A stretch of 42,620 nucleotides of DNA, from assembly GCA_045601325.1 (NCBI GenBank), contig JAZRZI010000051.1, positions 1 to 42,620 of the forward strand. Direction: 5' to 3'. How positions within the stretch are numbered: position 1 is the first letter of the stretch; each line of letters opens with the position of its first letter. This DNA comes from JAZRZI01 sp045601325 (GTDB taxonomy: Bacteria > Bacillota_I > Bacilli_A > RFN20 > CAG-826). The notes beneath the pieces were generated by a model. The model was not told the origin of the DNA and made no database searches. It saw nothing but the letters and a program-made list of their open reading frames with translations. This document shows, piece by piece, positions 17,501 through 25,193 of this stretch. The position numbers and the translations under genes are program-made.

Positions 17501-18250
17501 ATGTATTTTGATGTCATTAGCAGTGGGTCTAAAGGAAACGCTACTTTAGTAGTGGGCAAAAATACCGTCCTATTGATTGATATGGGTGTTGCTTTAACCC
17601 GCCTTGAAGAAGGGCTAAAGGAATGTAACTTATGTAAGTCTGATATTTCCGGTGCTATCTTTACTCATAATCATGCTGACCATATTAGTGGCATCAAATT
17701 TTTATCCCCAAGTGTGATGTATGCTTTAGAAGGAACATTACCTGGTTCTTTATCACATGTGATTGAACTATTTAAACCTTTCACAATTGGTGAATTTAAT
17801 ATCACACCTATTAAAACTAGTCATGATGCGACTAATCCTTGTGGGTTTGTCATCAAAGATGAAAATGAAAAATTAGTGTATGTTACCGATACTGGATACT
17901 TTGTTCCTGAATCAATTGAATTAGCGAAGAATCCTAATTATCTAATTATTGAATCAAATCACGATATAAAGATGCTTCTTATGACTAATAGAACCTATGA
18001 ACTCAAATGTCGTATTATGTCTGAGCACGGTCATCTTTGCAATGAAGATAGTGCGATGGCTGCGGTGGAATTATTAGGTCCAAAAACAAAAGAAATCGTA
18101 TTAGCCCATCTTTCTGAAGAAGCTAATACTCCTGAACTTGCTTTAGAAGCATATCGTAAAGTATTTAGATATCATAATATCAATATAAATAAATACACGC
18201 TCACATGCGCGAACCAACATCATTCAGTGTTCGGAGGGCATCGTGAATGA
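17501..18250 (+). CDS. walJ: MBL-fold hydrolase, WalJ/YycJ family
   Basis: The 249-residue protein begins MYFDVISSGSKGNATLV and has the metal motif T-H56-N-H58-A-D60-H61. The later motifs are SHDATNPCGF, VTDTGYF, ESNHD and LAHLSEEANTPE. These are characteristic of YycJ/WalJ, a metallo-beta-lactamase-fold exonuclease/phosphodiesterase linked in Bacillales to wall homeostasis and DNA repair. It starts 1 nt after dnaB with no Shine-Dalgarno sequence, and its stop overlaps the rlmH start (ATGA). The walRK/yycHI genes that often accompany it are not in this window. Confidence 0.88.
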   Translation: MYFDVISSGSKGNATLVVGKNTVLLIDMGVALTRLEEGLKECNLCKSDISGAIFTHNHADHISGIKFLSPSVMYALEGTLPGSLSHVIELFKPFTIGEFNITPIKTSHDATNPCGFVIKDENEKLVYVTDTGYFVPESIELAKNPNYLIIESNHDIKMLLMTNRTYELKCRIMSEHGHLCNEDSAMAAVELLGPKTKEIVLAHLSEEANTPELALEAYRKVFRYHNININKYTLTCANQHHSVFGGHRE

Positions 18251-18726
18251 AAATACGCATCCTTTGTATCGGCAAAATAAAAGAAAATTACCTTAAAGAA
18301 GGTATACAGGAATACCTCAATAGATTGAAACCATATGTCACGATGGAAATATTAGAAGTTGGTGATGAACCAGTTTGTGATAATCCAAGTAAAGGCGAAA
18401 TAGAAAATGTTAAAAATAAAGAGGGACAAAAGATATTGAAGCTAGTTAAGTCTAATGACTACCTTATCGCTTTAGATTTAGCTAAAAAGCAACTTAAAAG
18501 CGATGAATTTGCTAAATATATCAAAGATAAATTTGTTTTAGGCGGTTCTACGATAAGTTTTGTTATTGGTGGTAGCTATGGATTATCTGACGAACTAAAA
18601 CAAAGAGCGAATGACTCTATAACTTTATCTAATATGACATTCACTCATCAAATGACTAGATTAATAATATTAGAACAAATATATCGAGCGTTTAAAATTA
18701 ATAGAAATGAGACATACCATAAATGA
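18247..18726 (+). CDS. rlmH: 23S rRNA (pseudouridine1915-N3)-methyltransferase RlmH
   Basis: The 159-residue protein is exactly the typical RlmH length. It begins MKIRILCIGKIKENYLKEGI and has the SPOUT knot sequence FVIGGSYGLSDEL (G108-G112). The C-terminal block is LSNMTFTHQMTRLIILEQIYRAFKINR, followed by ETYHK. It methylates pseudouridine 1915 in helix 69 of 23S rRNA using SAM. It overlaps walJ by 4 nt and the following gene by 4 nt (ATGA both times), indicating coupled translation. The walJ-rlmH pairing is common in Firmicutes. Confidence 0.96.
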   Translation: MKIRILCIGKIKENYLKEGIQEYLNRLKPYVTMEILEVGDEPVCDNPSKGEIENVKNKEGQKILKLVKSNDYLIALDLAKKQLKSDEFAKYIKDKFVLGGSTISFVIGGSYGLSDELKQRANDSITLSNMTFTHQMTRLIILEQIYRAFKINRNETYHK

Positions 18727-19061
18727 TTTACGAAGAATTTAAAGACTTAAAAATAATTGAAGACAAGACAAATCCTTTTTGCACATTATTTGAATATCCT
18801 GATGGATCAAGATTTTATCTTGAACCAGCATTCTACACACAAATGATGGGATTTAAAGAAAAGTTTGAGAATGATTACCATCGTATTATTGAAAGGATGA
18901 AAGAAATTGTCCTTAAAAATAAAAAAGTGGTTTTTACTTCTAACTTTGAATGCCCTCAAACAGAGGTGGAAGGATATATATTCCTAGAGATTACAGATAT
19001 TACCGATCCTTTAAAAATATTCGTAGAAGATAAATCTCGTGGCAGTGATTACGGAGATTAA
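18723..19061 (+). CDS. conserved-looking small protein, unknown function
   Basis: The 112-residue soluble protein overlaps rlmH by 4 nt (ATGA) and so is almost certainly translated. It has alternating strands and one central helix (about 40-65, with FKEKFENDYHRIIERMKEI) and no membrane segment or signal peptide. I recognise no family. Its place at the end of the core run suggests a housekeeping role, but that is a guess. Confidence 0.65.
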   Translation: MIYEEFKDLKIIEDKTNPFCTLFEYPDGSRFYLEPAFYTQMMGFKEKFENDYHRIIERMKEIVLKNKKVVFTSNFECPQTEVEGYIFLEITDITDPLKIFVEDKSRGSDYGD

Positions 19062-19113
19062 TTTTTTAGAAATATTTTATTGTCCATTTTTTAGTACACT
19101 TTCCTTCTTAATA

Positions 19114-19138
19114 TATAATTGCAATTTAAAAGGAGGAT
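19114..19138 (+). promoter_or_regulatory. -10 box and strong ribosome binding site for the 19143 gene
   Basis: TATAAT (19114-19119) is followed by AAAGGAGGA about 5-6 nt before the ATG at 19143. This ribosome binding site decides the start over an in-frame TTG at 19119, which overlaps the -10 box. Confidence 0.55.
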
Positions 19139-19142
19139 ATTT

Positions 19143-19442
19143 ATGCGTACAAAATCAATTGAAGAAAACAATAGAACTATTTCTTTCGGCGTGTTCAACA
19201 TTTCTTTTAGTCTATATTCAGGAAATCCTGGAACAGTGATAGGGTTTAATCCAATTGAAAACGACTTAGGATTTTCATTGATTACATTATCTTTTACAAC
19301 AAGCGATGCATTATTTGGGAACTTTACATTGGTAAACAATTTATGCATGTCTTTAAATGATGATGAAACAGAACTTACTATTACATATTCAGATGGTCAG
19401 CCCGATTTCAAAAGAACGAGAAAAAAAGATTCTTATATATAA
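19143..19442 (+). CDS. small protein of unknown function
   Basis: The 99-residue product starts at the ATG after a very strong Shine-Dalgarno sequence. An upstream TTG would add 8 residues but lies in the promoter. The sequence is beta-rich with hydrophobic strands (SFGVFNISFSLYS, GFSLITLSFTTS) and a basic end (FKRTRKKDSY). There is no signal peptide or clear membrane helix. It has its own promoter and terminator, so it is a single-gene unit. I recognise no family. Confidence 0.6.
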   Translation: MRTKSIEENNRTISFGVFNISFSLYSGNPGTVIGFNPIENDLGFSLITLSFTTSDALFGNFTLVNNLCMSLNDDETELTITYSDGQPDFKRTRKKDSYI

Positions 19443-19454
19443 ACAGGAATCAAA

Positions 19455-19490
19455 AAGACTAAGGATTTTGAGGTCCTTAGGTCTTATTTG
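19455..19490 (+). terminator. intrinsic terminator after the 19143 gene
   Basis: AAGACTAAGGA (19455-19465) pairs with TCCTTAGGTCTT (19474-19485) with one bulged G, followed by ATTTGTTATG. The stem is also likely to stop transcription from the converging reverse-strand gene. Confidence 0.65.
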
Positions 19491-19568
19491 TTATGTTGTA
19501 TCTCTCCCATTGGAATGAAGAATAGATTATTGATTAAGTGGGTAGTTTATTTGTTTTTTTGTTCGGAC

Positions 19569-20711
19569 TTAGTATTGTGGTCTTAATTGTCTCATTGACA
19601 TCCACATTGTTCTTAAACCTAATAAGACAATGTATAACATCATCGCAAATCCAGAGAAGATAAATCCAAGGATTAACGCTAAGAGGGCAGGGGAGAAGGA
19701 TGCCCACCAAGCCATCTTTTGTGTATCTAAGAATGTGAGATAATTGAACATATTTCTCTTTCCTCTTGTTAATAGGAATAACATGAGACCCATAATGAAG
19801 ATTAAAACGATGTAAATTCCAGTATAGATAAGAGTGGAAAATTTCAAACTTGATTTTCTTGCAGTGATATAAGATTCATTAAAGACGTTTTTCCAGTTTT
19901 TATAAACGCCAGCTACATAAGCGCTGTCGCTCGAATCAGGAATTATTTGTTCTTTATCAGCGTTAAATACTGTTAATAGAGTTGTTAATAAATTGATGTT
20001 TTTTTCTGTATGTTTCCAGTCAGCAGCGTAGTTCATAGCAGCAGTACCTTTAACATCATCAAAAGCTTTAACGCAAACATATAAACCTTCTTTGTATAAA
20101 ACCATATAACTTGGTTTATATAAACTAGGCATAACATAGTCTTCACCAACTACTTCAGGTTCAACATACTTAGTAGTGGTGCCGACGTAATATCTATTCT
20201 CATCGGATTCTAAGTATTCGATTAATTTATTAACAGTATTTTCTTCTTTGTCTTTGCTATTCGCAGGATTTGTAGAATAGAAGAGTTGGAATTCAATTTG
20301 TTGCGCTACGTATTCGACAGGTGTTTCATCTTCAATTTTTGTTGCTCTTCTAGTGGAAACATATTCGTATAAGTTTTGGTTATCAGCTGTTTCGATTAAA
20401 GTAGAATCTCTGTACGCTAGAAGATGATTGCTATCATCAATTTTGAATTCATAGCCTTTTGTACCTAAATTCATGGTTGCTTCTGTTAAGTATTGATCAA
20501 AACCATTGGTTGCGCCATTTAAGAATTGGGAACCAGTTGATTTTGCAGTATTTACCATAATTGGAACGACAGGAATAAAGCTTGATACGAGAGCGATAAT
20601 TAAACCGACCCACCATTTAGATGCTTTGCTTCCACTTATTACTGCATCGTTAGAAATTAATCCTTTAAAGAATGTCCTAACGCCATTATTTTTTACTTTC
20701 TTTTGTGCCAT
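19569..20711 (-). CDS. membrane protein, possibly DUF1189-like
   Basis: The 380-residue protein has one N-terminal membrane helix (about 32-53), an extracytoplasmic region of about 230 residues and two or three C-terminal helices (about 290-312, 335-357 and perhaps 358-370). This topology resembles DUF1189 proteins, which are sometimes linked to maltodextrin use, but it is longer and I see no decisive motif. The start has a good ribosome binding site (GAGGA) before ATG. The extracytoplasmic part is rich in charged residues and tyrosine, as in surface sensor domains. The function is unknown. Confidence 0.6.
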   Translation of the reverse strand: MAQKKVKNNGVRTFFKGLISNDAVISGSKASKWWVGLIIALVSSFIPVVPIMVNTAKSTGSQFLNGATNGFDQYLTEATMNLGTKGYEFKIDDSNHLLAYRDSTLIETADNQNLYEYVSTRRATKIEDETPVEYVAQQIEFQLFYSTNPANSKDKEENTVNKLIEYLESDENRYYVGTTTKYVEPEVVGEDYVMPSLYKPSYMVLYKEGLYVCVKAFDDVKGTAAMNYAADWKHTEKNINLLTTLLTVFNADKEQIIPDSSDSAYVAGVYKNWKNVFNESYITARKSSLKFSTLIYTGIYIVLIFIMGLMLFLLTRGKRNMFNYLTFLDTQKMAWWASFSPALLALILGFIFSGFAMMLYIVLLGLRTMWMSMRQLRPQY

Positions 20712-20843
20712 AGTTTTTCCTCACTATCTAGGATATTTTATTTGATACTGAAGTATTTAGCAAATACTTATTTAAACTCTATGACTTTTATGCGTCTCTT
20801 TTCTTACAATATTAAAATTATGAGTCAAATTATTACAATTATA

Positions 20844-20873
20844 TTGACTATCTTCCTATATTAATCTTAGAAT
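20844..20873 (+). promoter_or_regulatory. promoter of tmRNA
   Basis: The -35 box TTGACT (20844-20849), an 18-nt spacer and the -10 box TAGAAT (20868-20873) would start transcription near 20880. That leaves a short leader of about 28 nt for RNase P to remove before the mature 5' end at 20909. Confidence 0.65.
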
Positions 20874-20908
20874 AAGTAGCATTTCAAAATAGGAATGCAT
20901 TAACACAT

Positions 20909-21304
20909 GGGGTCGTATTGGATTCGACAGAGATGTGCTAGGCTCTAACTGCAGCCGGTCGGTAACCGTGATAACCAAACAAAAATAACTGACAACAGTT
21001 ATATGAGAGCTCCTAGAGCTCAATCCCTCTGCTTAGCTTAATTAGCTCCCGACGTTAGGGTTCCGGTCTCTTTAGATCGGGCAGAGCATCCCTCAAGGTT
21101 TTAGCCTTTCACGCTTGAACAGGGTGTCATACCAAAAGGATAGGAAAAGAGAGTGGACTTGTTACTCCTACCGAAATAAGGAAAGTCTCGCGTGACTCAG
21201 TGAGTCGATATACGAAAGCACGTTAAACTTAAATATCGTCTAAGCTGTAGGCGTTTTTGAAGAGTCATCTTTGGACGCGGTTTCGATCACCGCCGGCTCC
21301 ACCA
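20909..21304 (+). ncRNA. ssrA: transfer-messenger RNA (tmRNA)
   Basis: The RNA begins GGGGTCGTATTGGATTCGAC, the classic tmRNA 5' end, and finishes with a T-arm (TTTCGATCACCG) and CGGCTCCACCA. The first seven bases pair with CGGCTCC before A-CCA (two G-U pairs), forming the tRNA-like acceptor stem. An upstream pseudoknot (about 20953-20977) precedes the likely resume codon GAC at 20991. The tag would then read DNSYMRAPRAQSLCLA with its stop at 21039-21041. tmRNA with SmpB rescues stalled ribosomes. The tag starts with Asp, as in mycoplasmas, instead of Ala, and ends CLA. The frame choice is an inference from spacing to the pseudoknot. Confidence 0.95.
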
Positions 21305-21314
21305 ATTGGAAATT

Positions 21315-21340
21315 AAGAGTAATGAATTACTCTTTTTTTA
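21315..21340 (+). terminator. intrinsic terminator after ssrA
   Basis: AAGAGTAAT (21315-21323) and ATTACTCTT (21326-21334) are perfect complements and are followed by a run of seven Ts. It ends the tmRNA transcript. Confidence 0.85.
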
Positions 21341-21361
21341 TTTTATCCATAAATATTATTA

Positions 21362-21391
21362 TTGAAAATTCCTAATAAAAACATATACAAT
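21362..21391 (+). promoter_or_regulatory. promoter of the stand-alone ATPase
   Basis: The -35 box TTGAAA (21362-21367), an 18-nt spacer and the -10 box TACAAT (21386-21391) are followed by a CGGAG ribosome binding site and the ATG at 21414. Confidence 0.6.
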
Positions 21392-21413
21392 ATTTATATA
21401 CGGAGATTAACAT

Positions 21414-22073
21414 ATGGAAATTATTAAAACACAACCAGGTCATTTAACCATCCTTACAGGTAAAACAGATATGGGCAAAAGCACAATTACTGTTTTTGAT
21501 GCTTCTGAAATGATTAAGGAAAGGAAAAAAGTCATCTTCTTTTCTTATGAATATTGCCAATCTATTATCTTTAACAAATTAACATTCCACTTCAATTTGA
21601 AATGGGCTGACTTATTTAACACAGTAGTGGTAGACGCTGCTGGATGGAACTTAGACAATGTCATTAACTATATTAAAGTTAAAAAAGATTTAGTTGATAT
21701 TGTTTACATTGACTATTTAGATTTATTAAAGAATTGGACTTATGGAAATAAACCAGTTGATCGAGCAACTGAAATCAAACAAATTCAAACTATTTGTAAA
21801 GAATTAGCGGACGTCGCTAAAGAAATGAATATTTCAATTGTTTTATTATCTCAAACAGGTAGTGAAGAAACATTCGAAGAAACAGTTTCTCAATTGAACT
21901 TATTCTGCGAAAAAGTTAAACCTGCTGAAACCGCAATTAAAATGTTCATTGGTAAAGGCAGTGTTATTGATTCAAAGATTAAGTTTGATGACATATCACA
22001 TATCATTTTGATTGATGGATATAATTTAAAACATTTCTCATCTCTTAACCTGAAAGAAATTTATAAAGACTAG
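21414..22073 (+). CDS. stand-alone DnaB/RecA-fold ATPase
   Basis: The 219-residue protein is a single RecA-like domain. It has Walker A G16KTDMGKST24, a following helix and FFSYEYC (compare FSLEM in DnaB). Walker B is VYIDYLDLL, and an IVLLSQTGSEE segment matches the SQLS sensor strand of DnaB. The DnaB N-terminal domain and the last helicase motifs with the arginine finger region are missing. It is therefore not a second replicative helicase in the usual sense. It could be a phage- or element-derived helicase remnant or a KaiC-like regulatory ATPase. Its Walker motifs are intact and it has its own promoter and ribosome binding site, so it is probably expressed. Confidence 0.7.
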   Translation: MEIIKTQPGHLTILTGKTDMGKSTITVFDASEMIKERKKVIFFSYEYCQSIIFNKLTFHFNLKWADLFNTVVVDAAGWNLDNVINYIKVKKDLVDIVYIDYLDLLKNWTYGNKPVDRATEIKQIQTICKELADVAKEMNISIVLLSQTGSEETFEETVSQLNLFCEKVKPAETAIKMFIGKGSVIDSKIKFDDISHIILIDGYNLKHFSSLNLKEIYKD

Positions 22074-22125
22074 TGCTTATTGGCGGAGATTCCTCTCCAC
22101 AAATATTGTTAACTAGTTTATAATA

Positions 22126-22296
22126 TTATTGTTGAAAGATTTGGCTGGGTGTGTTACCTAGCCATTTCTTTTGCAAATAATCCAGAAGATTAATAGAAGT
22201 ATAACAATAAGAGTTATGTCTTCCATTCTCTTTCTTTCCTAAACTAATACAATACTTGCTTTGAGAAACCTCCTTTAAGTAGAAAGTTCTATCCAT
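22126..22296 (-). CDS. 56-residue small protein, unknown function
   Basis: This reverse-strand frame encodes 56 residues beginning MDRTFYLKEVSQSKYC and ending NTPSQIFQQ. A perfect AGGAGG ribosome binding site (22305-22310) lies 8 nt before the ATG, the best in the region, which is the main reason for the call. The product is soluble, basic in the middle (GKKENGRH) and has no hydrophobic segment. Its last part overlaps the hairpin at 22143-22163. I recognise no family. It might be a small regulator or an antitoxin-like protein, but nothing shows this. Confidence 0.6.
   Translation of the reverse strand: MDRTFYLKEVSQSKYCISLGKKENGRHNSYCYTSINLLDYLQKKWLGNTPSQIFQQ
22143..22172 (+). terminator. intrinsic terminator after the stand-alone ATPase
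   Basis: GGCTGGGT (22143-22150) pairs with ACCTAGCC (22156-22163), with one G-U pair, and is followed by ATTTCTTTT. It also lies inside the end of the small reverse-strand gene. The rest of the gap between 22074 and 22380 holds that gene, its ribosome binding site and an AT-rich hairpin (22358-22374) that may end the next reverse-strand gene. Confidence 0.65.
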
Positions 22297-22379
22297 GGTT
22301 AGAACCTCCTACTATGTTAAAAGGAGATTTTTTAAATATTTTTCAAAATTATTTTTATTATTACATAGTAATAAAATTT

Positions 22380-23507
22380 TTACTTCTCAATAAGAGTCAT
22401 CAAATTTGTGACATAATTTCTTGTTAGGAAATCATTTGGATGATTAACGTTATTGTTATATAGTTCGAATGATATTTTCTTTTTTAATAAATTATTAGAA
22501 TAAGTGGTCATATCTAATACCCCTACTCCAGGTAGCTCGTTTTCAAGTTCCAATAATTTATCTAAATATAAAAATCTATTCTCGTTTGGTGACCAATCAG
22601 GGTTTGCTACAATAGTGGCAGCTAATATAAATTCAGTGTCGTTTTTATTCGCTCTAACTGTGTCGATTATTGACTTGATATTTTCTTTATATTTATCCGC
22701 GGAAACATAGTCGTTCATCCCAAAGCCTAAAAGCACGATATCAGGATTATATTTAACTATATTTTCGTTAACATTTTCTTTACCCCAAATAGAATCTTTT
22801 CCACCTACAGATGTGTTTGTTGTAACAACATTCGTATTATATTTTCTTTTAATTTCCTTTGGAAAAGCAACTGGAAACGGATCTTGATATGGTTCGATAT
22901 TCAATTTTCCAGTTGAGCTTGCACCTGTAAAAATAGAGTCGCCATTAACCAATAAATTAATGTCTTTCTTACTCTCTAATTTTTGTTGGAATATTGGTAG
23001 TTTTTCACCCTTAGAAACTGGCTTTTCATATTGCCAATTTTCTTTTGTTTTGTATGTGACATTTATCAAGTATTTAGATAAATTTGGACTTTCTGTAAAT
23101 AGAACTCTTCCTGAATCCATATGTGATGTTTCAAGGAAATCGATGCCATTAGGTATATCGTAGCCTTGGACATTTCTTTCGGTTAGATATGGCATGGTGG
23201 AATTTTCGCTAGCAGCGATATAATCTCCTTCAAATACATATTCACTAGGATCATATGTTTTAGTTTGTTGGTAGTTTTTAACTTCGATAATTTCCACTGC
23301 TGGATGCAATAAAATAGCGCTTTTATCGCCATGATAATCTTCCACCAGCAAACATGGTTCATTGAATATAATTTTGGATTTCCAAAGTTTTTGATATATT
23401 TTATCTTCTTTGGTTAAATATACTTCTTCTTCAATGATTTCCTTTGGGCCACAACCCATTAACACAGTAGTGCTTAGTAACAAAAATAGCGAATTTTTCT
23501 TAAACAT
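22380..23507 (-). CDS. SGNH/GDSL-family hydrolase lipoprotein
   Basis: The 375-residue product starts at the methionine before FKKNSLF. A longer frame begins 12 codons upstream, but the promoter lies inside that extension. The signal peptide ends VLMGC (Cys19). The hydrolase domain (about 183-375) has block I NGDS (Ser191), block II SVGGKDS (Gly235), block III GFGMND (Asn265) and block V NHPND (His356). The usual Asp before the final His looks replaced by Asn. Residues 25-180 form a beta-rich N-terminal domain typical of carbohydrate-ester hydrolases. It probably removes acyl groups from glycans outside the cell. The substrate is unknown. Confidence 0.8.
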   Translation of the reverse strand: MFKKNSLFLLLSTTVLMGCGPKEIIEEEVYLTKEDKIYQKLWKSKIIFNEPCLLVEDYHGDKSAILLHPAVEIIEVKNYQQTKTYDPSEYVFEGDYIAASENSTMPYLTERNVQGYDIPNGIDFLETSHMDSGRVLFTESPNLSKYLINVTYKTKENWQYEKPVSKGEKLPIFQQKLESKKDINLLVNGDSIFTGASSTGKLNIEPYQDPFPVAFPKEIKRKYNTNVVTTNTSVGGKDSIWGKENVNENIVKYNPDIVLLGFGMNDYVSADKYKENIKSIIDTVRANKNDTEFILAATIVANPDWSPNENRFLYLDKLLELENELPGVGVLDMTTYSNNLLKKKISFELYNNNVNHPNDFLTRNYVTNLMTLIEK

Positions 23508-23514
23508 ACTTTTA

Positions 23515-23543
23515 ATTTTATTATTTAGAAAACGATTAGGCAA
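23515..23543 (-). promoter_or_regulatory. leaderless-type promoter of the SGNH lipoprotein
   Basis: On the reverse strand the -35 box TTGCCT (23538-23543), a 17-nt spacer and the -10 box TAAAAT (23515-23520) lie 7 nt before the ATG at 23507, with no Shine-Dalgarno sequence. Confidence 0.55.
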
Positions 23544-23547
23544 ATAT

Positions 23548-24117
23548 TCATGCTTTCTTAATCATCTCTTCTTGTGTTCTATCGTATTCTCTATTTAATG
23601 ATGATATCTTTGTTCCTATATCTTTTAATGGATAGGTATCCTTTCAATGTCTCATCAGCGTTAAACTCTATTTGATGAGATGTATTGTGTTCTAATAAAG
23701 ACATTCTTTGACTTAACTCTATGATGCTTTGTTGACTAATAAACATCTATCATTGATTACGTATCCTTTTATTAAGTATTGTTTTAATACGTTATTAGCC
23801 CACTGTCTAAATATGATGCCTCTTTTAGATTTGACTCTATATCCTACTGAGATAATTACATCTAAATTGTAATATGTTATTGTATACATTTTCCCATCCG
23901 ATGCAGTAGTTGCATTTTTTGCAACAACTTGGTTTTCTTCTAGCTCTTTTTCGGAAAATATGTTTTTTATATGCCTGCTGATAACTGATTTGTCTCTACC
24001 AAATAATAGAGAAATTTGATCTAGAGATAGCCATACAGTGTCTTCATTAGGTGATACATTTACATCTAACTCTATTCCAATGTCTTTGAACTTTATTAAT
24101 TCGTATTTTTGATTCAT
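23548..24117 (-). pseudogene. RhuM-family protein, frameshifted remnant
   Basis: The reading frame from 24117 to 23719 (132 residues) has the RhuM-type N-terminus. It includes WLSLDQISLLFGRDKSVISRH, NQVVAKNATTASDGK and YYNLDVIISVGYRVKS, followed by FRQWANNVLKQYLIKGY. It then stops after LVNKAS. The sequence continues in another frame (QSIIELSQRMSLLEHN) and then in a third (GTKISSLNREYDRTQEEMIKK, stop at 23548-23550), so at least two frame disruptions are present. RhuM proteins are usually about 300 residues and occur near mobile and defence genes. A GGGGG-type ribosome binding site and an AT-rich promoter precede the ATG. The N-terminal fragment could still be made. Confidence 0.75.
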
Positions 24118-24159
24118 AAATAAAAACCCCCTAATTATATAGAGATTAAAATTTTTAAT

Positions 24160-24191
24160 TTTTTTGAAAAAAATATTAGTTTTTTGAAAAA
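24160..24191. repeat. direct repeat, two copies 20 nt apart
   Basis: TTTTTTGAAAAA occurs at 24160-24171 and 24180-24191, exactly two helical turns apart, between the divergent RhuM and AraC-type genes. AraC-family proteins often bind direct repeats with such spacing. The tract is A/T-rich, so chance is possible. Confidence 0.4.
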
Positions 24192-24210
24192 TTTTTTCTT
24201 TTTTGTTTTG

Positions 24211-24219
24211 TGATATTAT
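24211..24219 (+). promoter_or_regulatory. extended -10 promoter of the AraC-type regulator
   Basis: TG-A-TATTAT (24211-24219) lies 11 nt before the ATG at 24231. No Shine-Dalgarno sequence is present, so the leader would be only a few nt. The -35 region is unclear, which fits an activator-dependent or extended -10 promoter. Confidence 0.45.
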
Positions 24220-24230
24220 GAAATTAAATT

Positions 24231-25022
24231 ATGAAAAGCGTATTTTATGAACGTGCTGCGGACGAAAAGAACCACATGTACTATATGAATTTTCCTACGA
24301 TGAAAGGAAGATACAAGTTTTTTGGTACACACGTCCATAATTCTATTGAAATGGTCGTATGTTATAGAGGTGAAATGTCATACTCTATTAATGACAAACA
24401 TGGTGTTTTTGTAGCAGGACAAATATTGTTAACCAATAGTTTTGACACTCATTTCTATGAACATAAATATGATGCTGGTATATATATCTTTGTTTTTGAT
24501 AGAAGTCTATTAGACGAAGTTTTAGCGAAAGAAAATAAGGAATTTAAAAATATTTTGTCTTTAAAAGAAGAGGACTTTAACACCTTGTTGTCTTTTGTTA
24601 ACGAAGAATACTTAAAGTTAGATACATATAATCTATTAGAAAGAAAAGGATTTGTGTTATCACTATTTGGAAAGCTGTCCAAATACTCAGAGATATTCCA
24701 AGATAAATCTATTGACTCTCATAAGAATGTTGCGAGAGAAATAATGGAATATATTGATAATCATTATACGGAAGACATTAACCTCGAAACAGTCGCAACT
24801 TTCTTTGGCTATAACAAGAACTATTTTTCGTCATATTTTAAGAACGTTATTGGAATGAGTTTTATTACATATTTGAACACCTATAGAATGGATAAAGTGG
24901 ATCTTTTAAAGAAAGATAGGAAATATAAGAACAAAAATAGAGAAGAATTAATAAAAATGTGTGGTTTTTCCACAATTGAGAAATATTATAGAATTAGAAA
25001 AGCAAATAAAAACAGGGAATAA
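24231..25022 (+). CDS. AraC-family transcriptional regulator
   Basis: The 263-residue protein has an N-terminal cupin-like sensing domain (about 15-130, HNSIEMVVCYRGEMSYSIN, then a GQILLTN strand). The C-terminal double helix-turn-helix DNA-binding domain (about 160-260) includes AREIMEYIDNHYTEDINLETVA, FGYNKNYFSSYFKNVIGMSF and the final CGFSTIEKYYRIRK helix. It probably senses a sugar and controls the ABC operon that starts 171 nt downstream in the same direction. It has no Shine-Dalgarno sequence. The gene is flanked by a T-rich region with direct repeats that may be its own operator. Confidence 0.88.
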   Translation: MKSVFYERAADEKNHMYYMNFPTMKGRYKFFGTHVHNSIEMVVCYRGEMSYSINDKHGVFVAGQILLTNSFDTHFYEHKYDAGIYIFVFDRSLLDEVLAKENKEFKNILSLKEEDFNTLLSFVNEEYLKLDTYNLLERKGFVLSLFGKLSKYSEIFQDKSIDSHKNVAREIMEYIDNHYTEDINLETVATFFGYNKNYFSSYFKNVIGMSFITYLNTYRMDKVDLLKKDRKYKNKNREELIKMCGFSTIEKYYRIRKANKNRE

Positions 25023-25089
25023 TTCCTCACATAAAATAATAATATTAAATTAAAAACTATCAAATATTCATTTATTCTGTGAATTATTT

Positions 25090-25118
25090 TTACTTTATTT
25101 CTTTAGCAAATATATAAT
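25090..25118 (+). promoter_or_regulatory. candidate promoter of the sugar ABC operon
   Basis: TTACTT (25090-25095), a 17-nt spacer and TATAAT (25113-25118) lie about 75 nt before the ATPase start at 25194. The -35 box is poor, as expected if an AraC-type activator is needed. CATAAAATAA occurs twice in this gap (25030-25039 and 25142-25151). Confidence 0.45.
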
Positions 25119-25193
25119 ATTTTTGTAAATAATCAAACTTGCATAAAATAAGATTTTTGAAAATTATCTTTTTTTAACGGAAAGGCAACTTTT

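Noticed and set aside
24455..24682. 75-codon reverse-strand frame in the AraC-type gene
   Set aside because: It is a shadow frame inside a well-supported regulator and has no ribosome binding site.
21305..25022. Integrated island with attachment repeats beside ssrA
   Set aside because: No integrase gene and no second copy of the ssrA 3' end were seen by eye downstream, so an intact island cannot be claimed.
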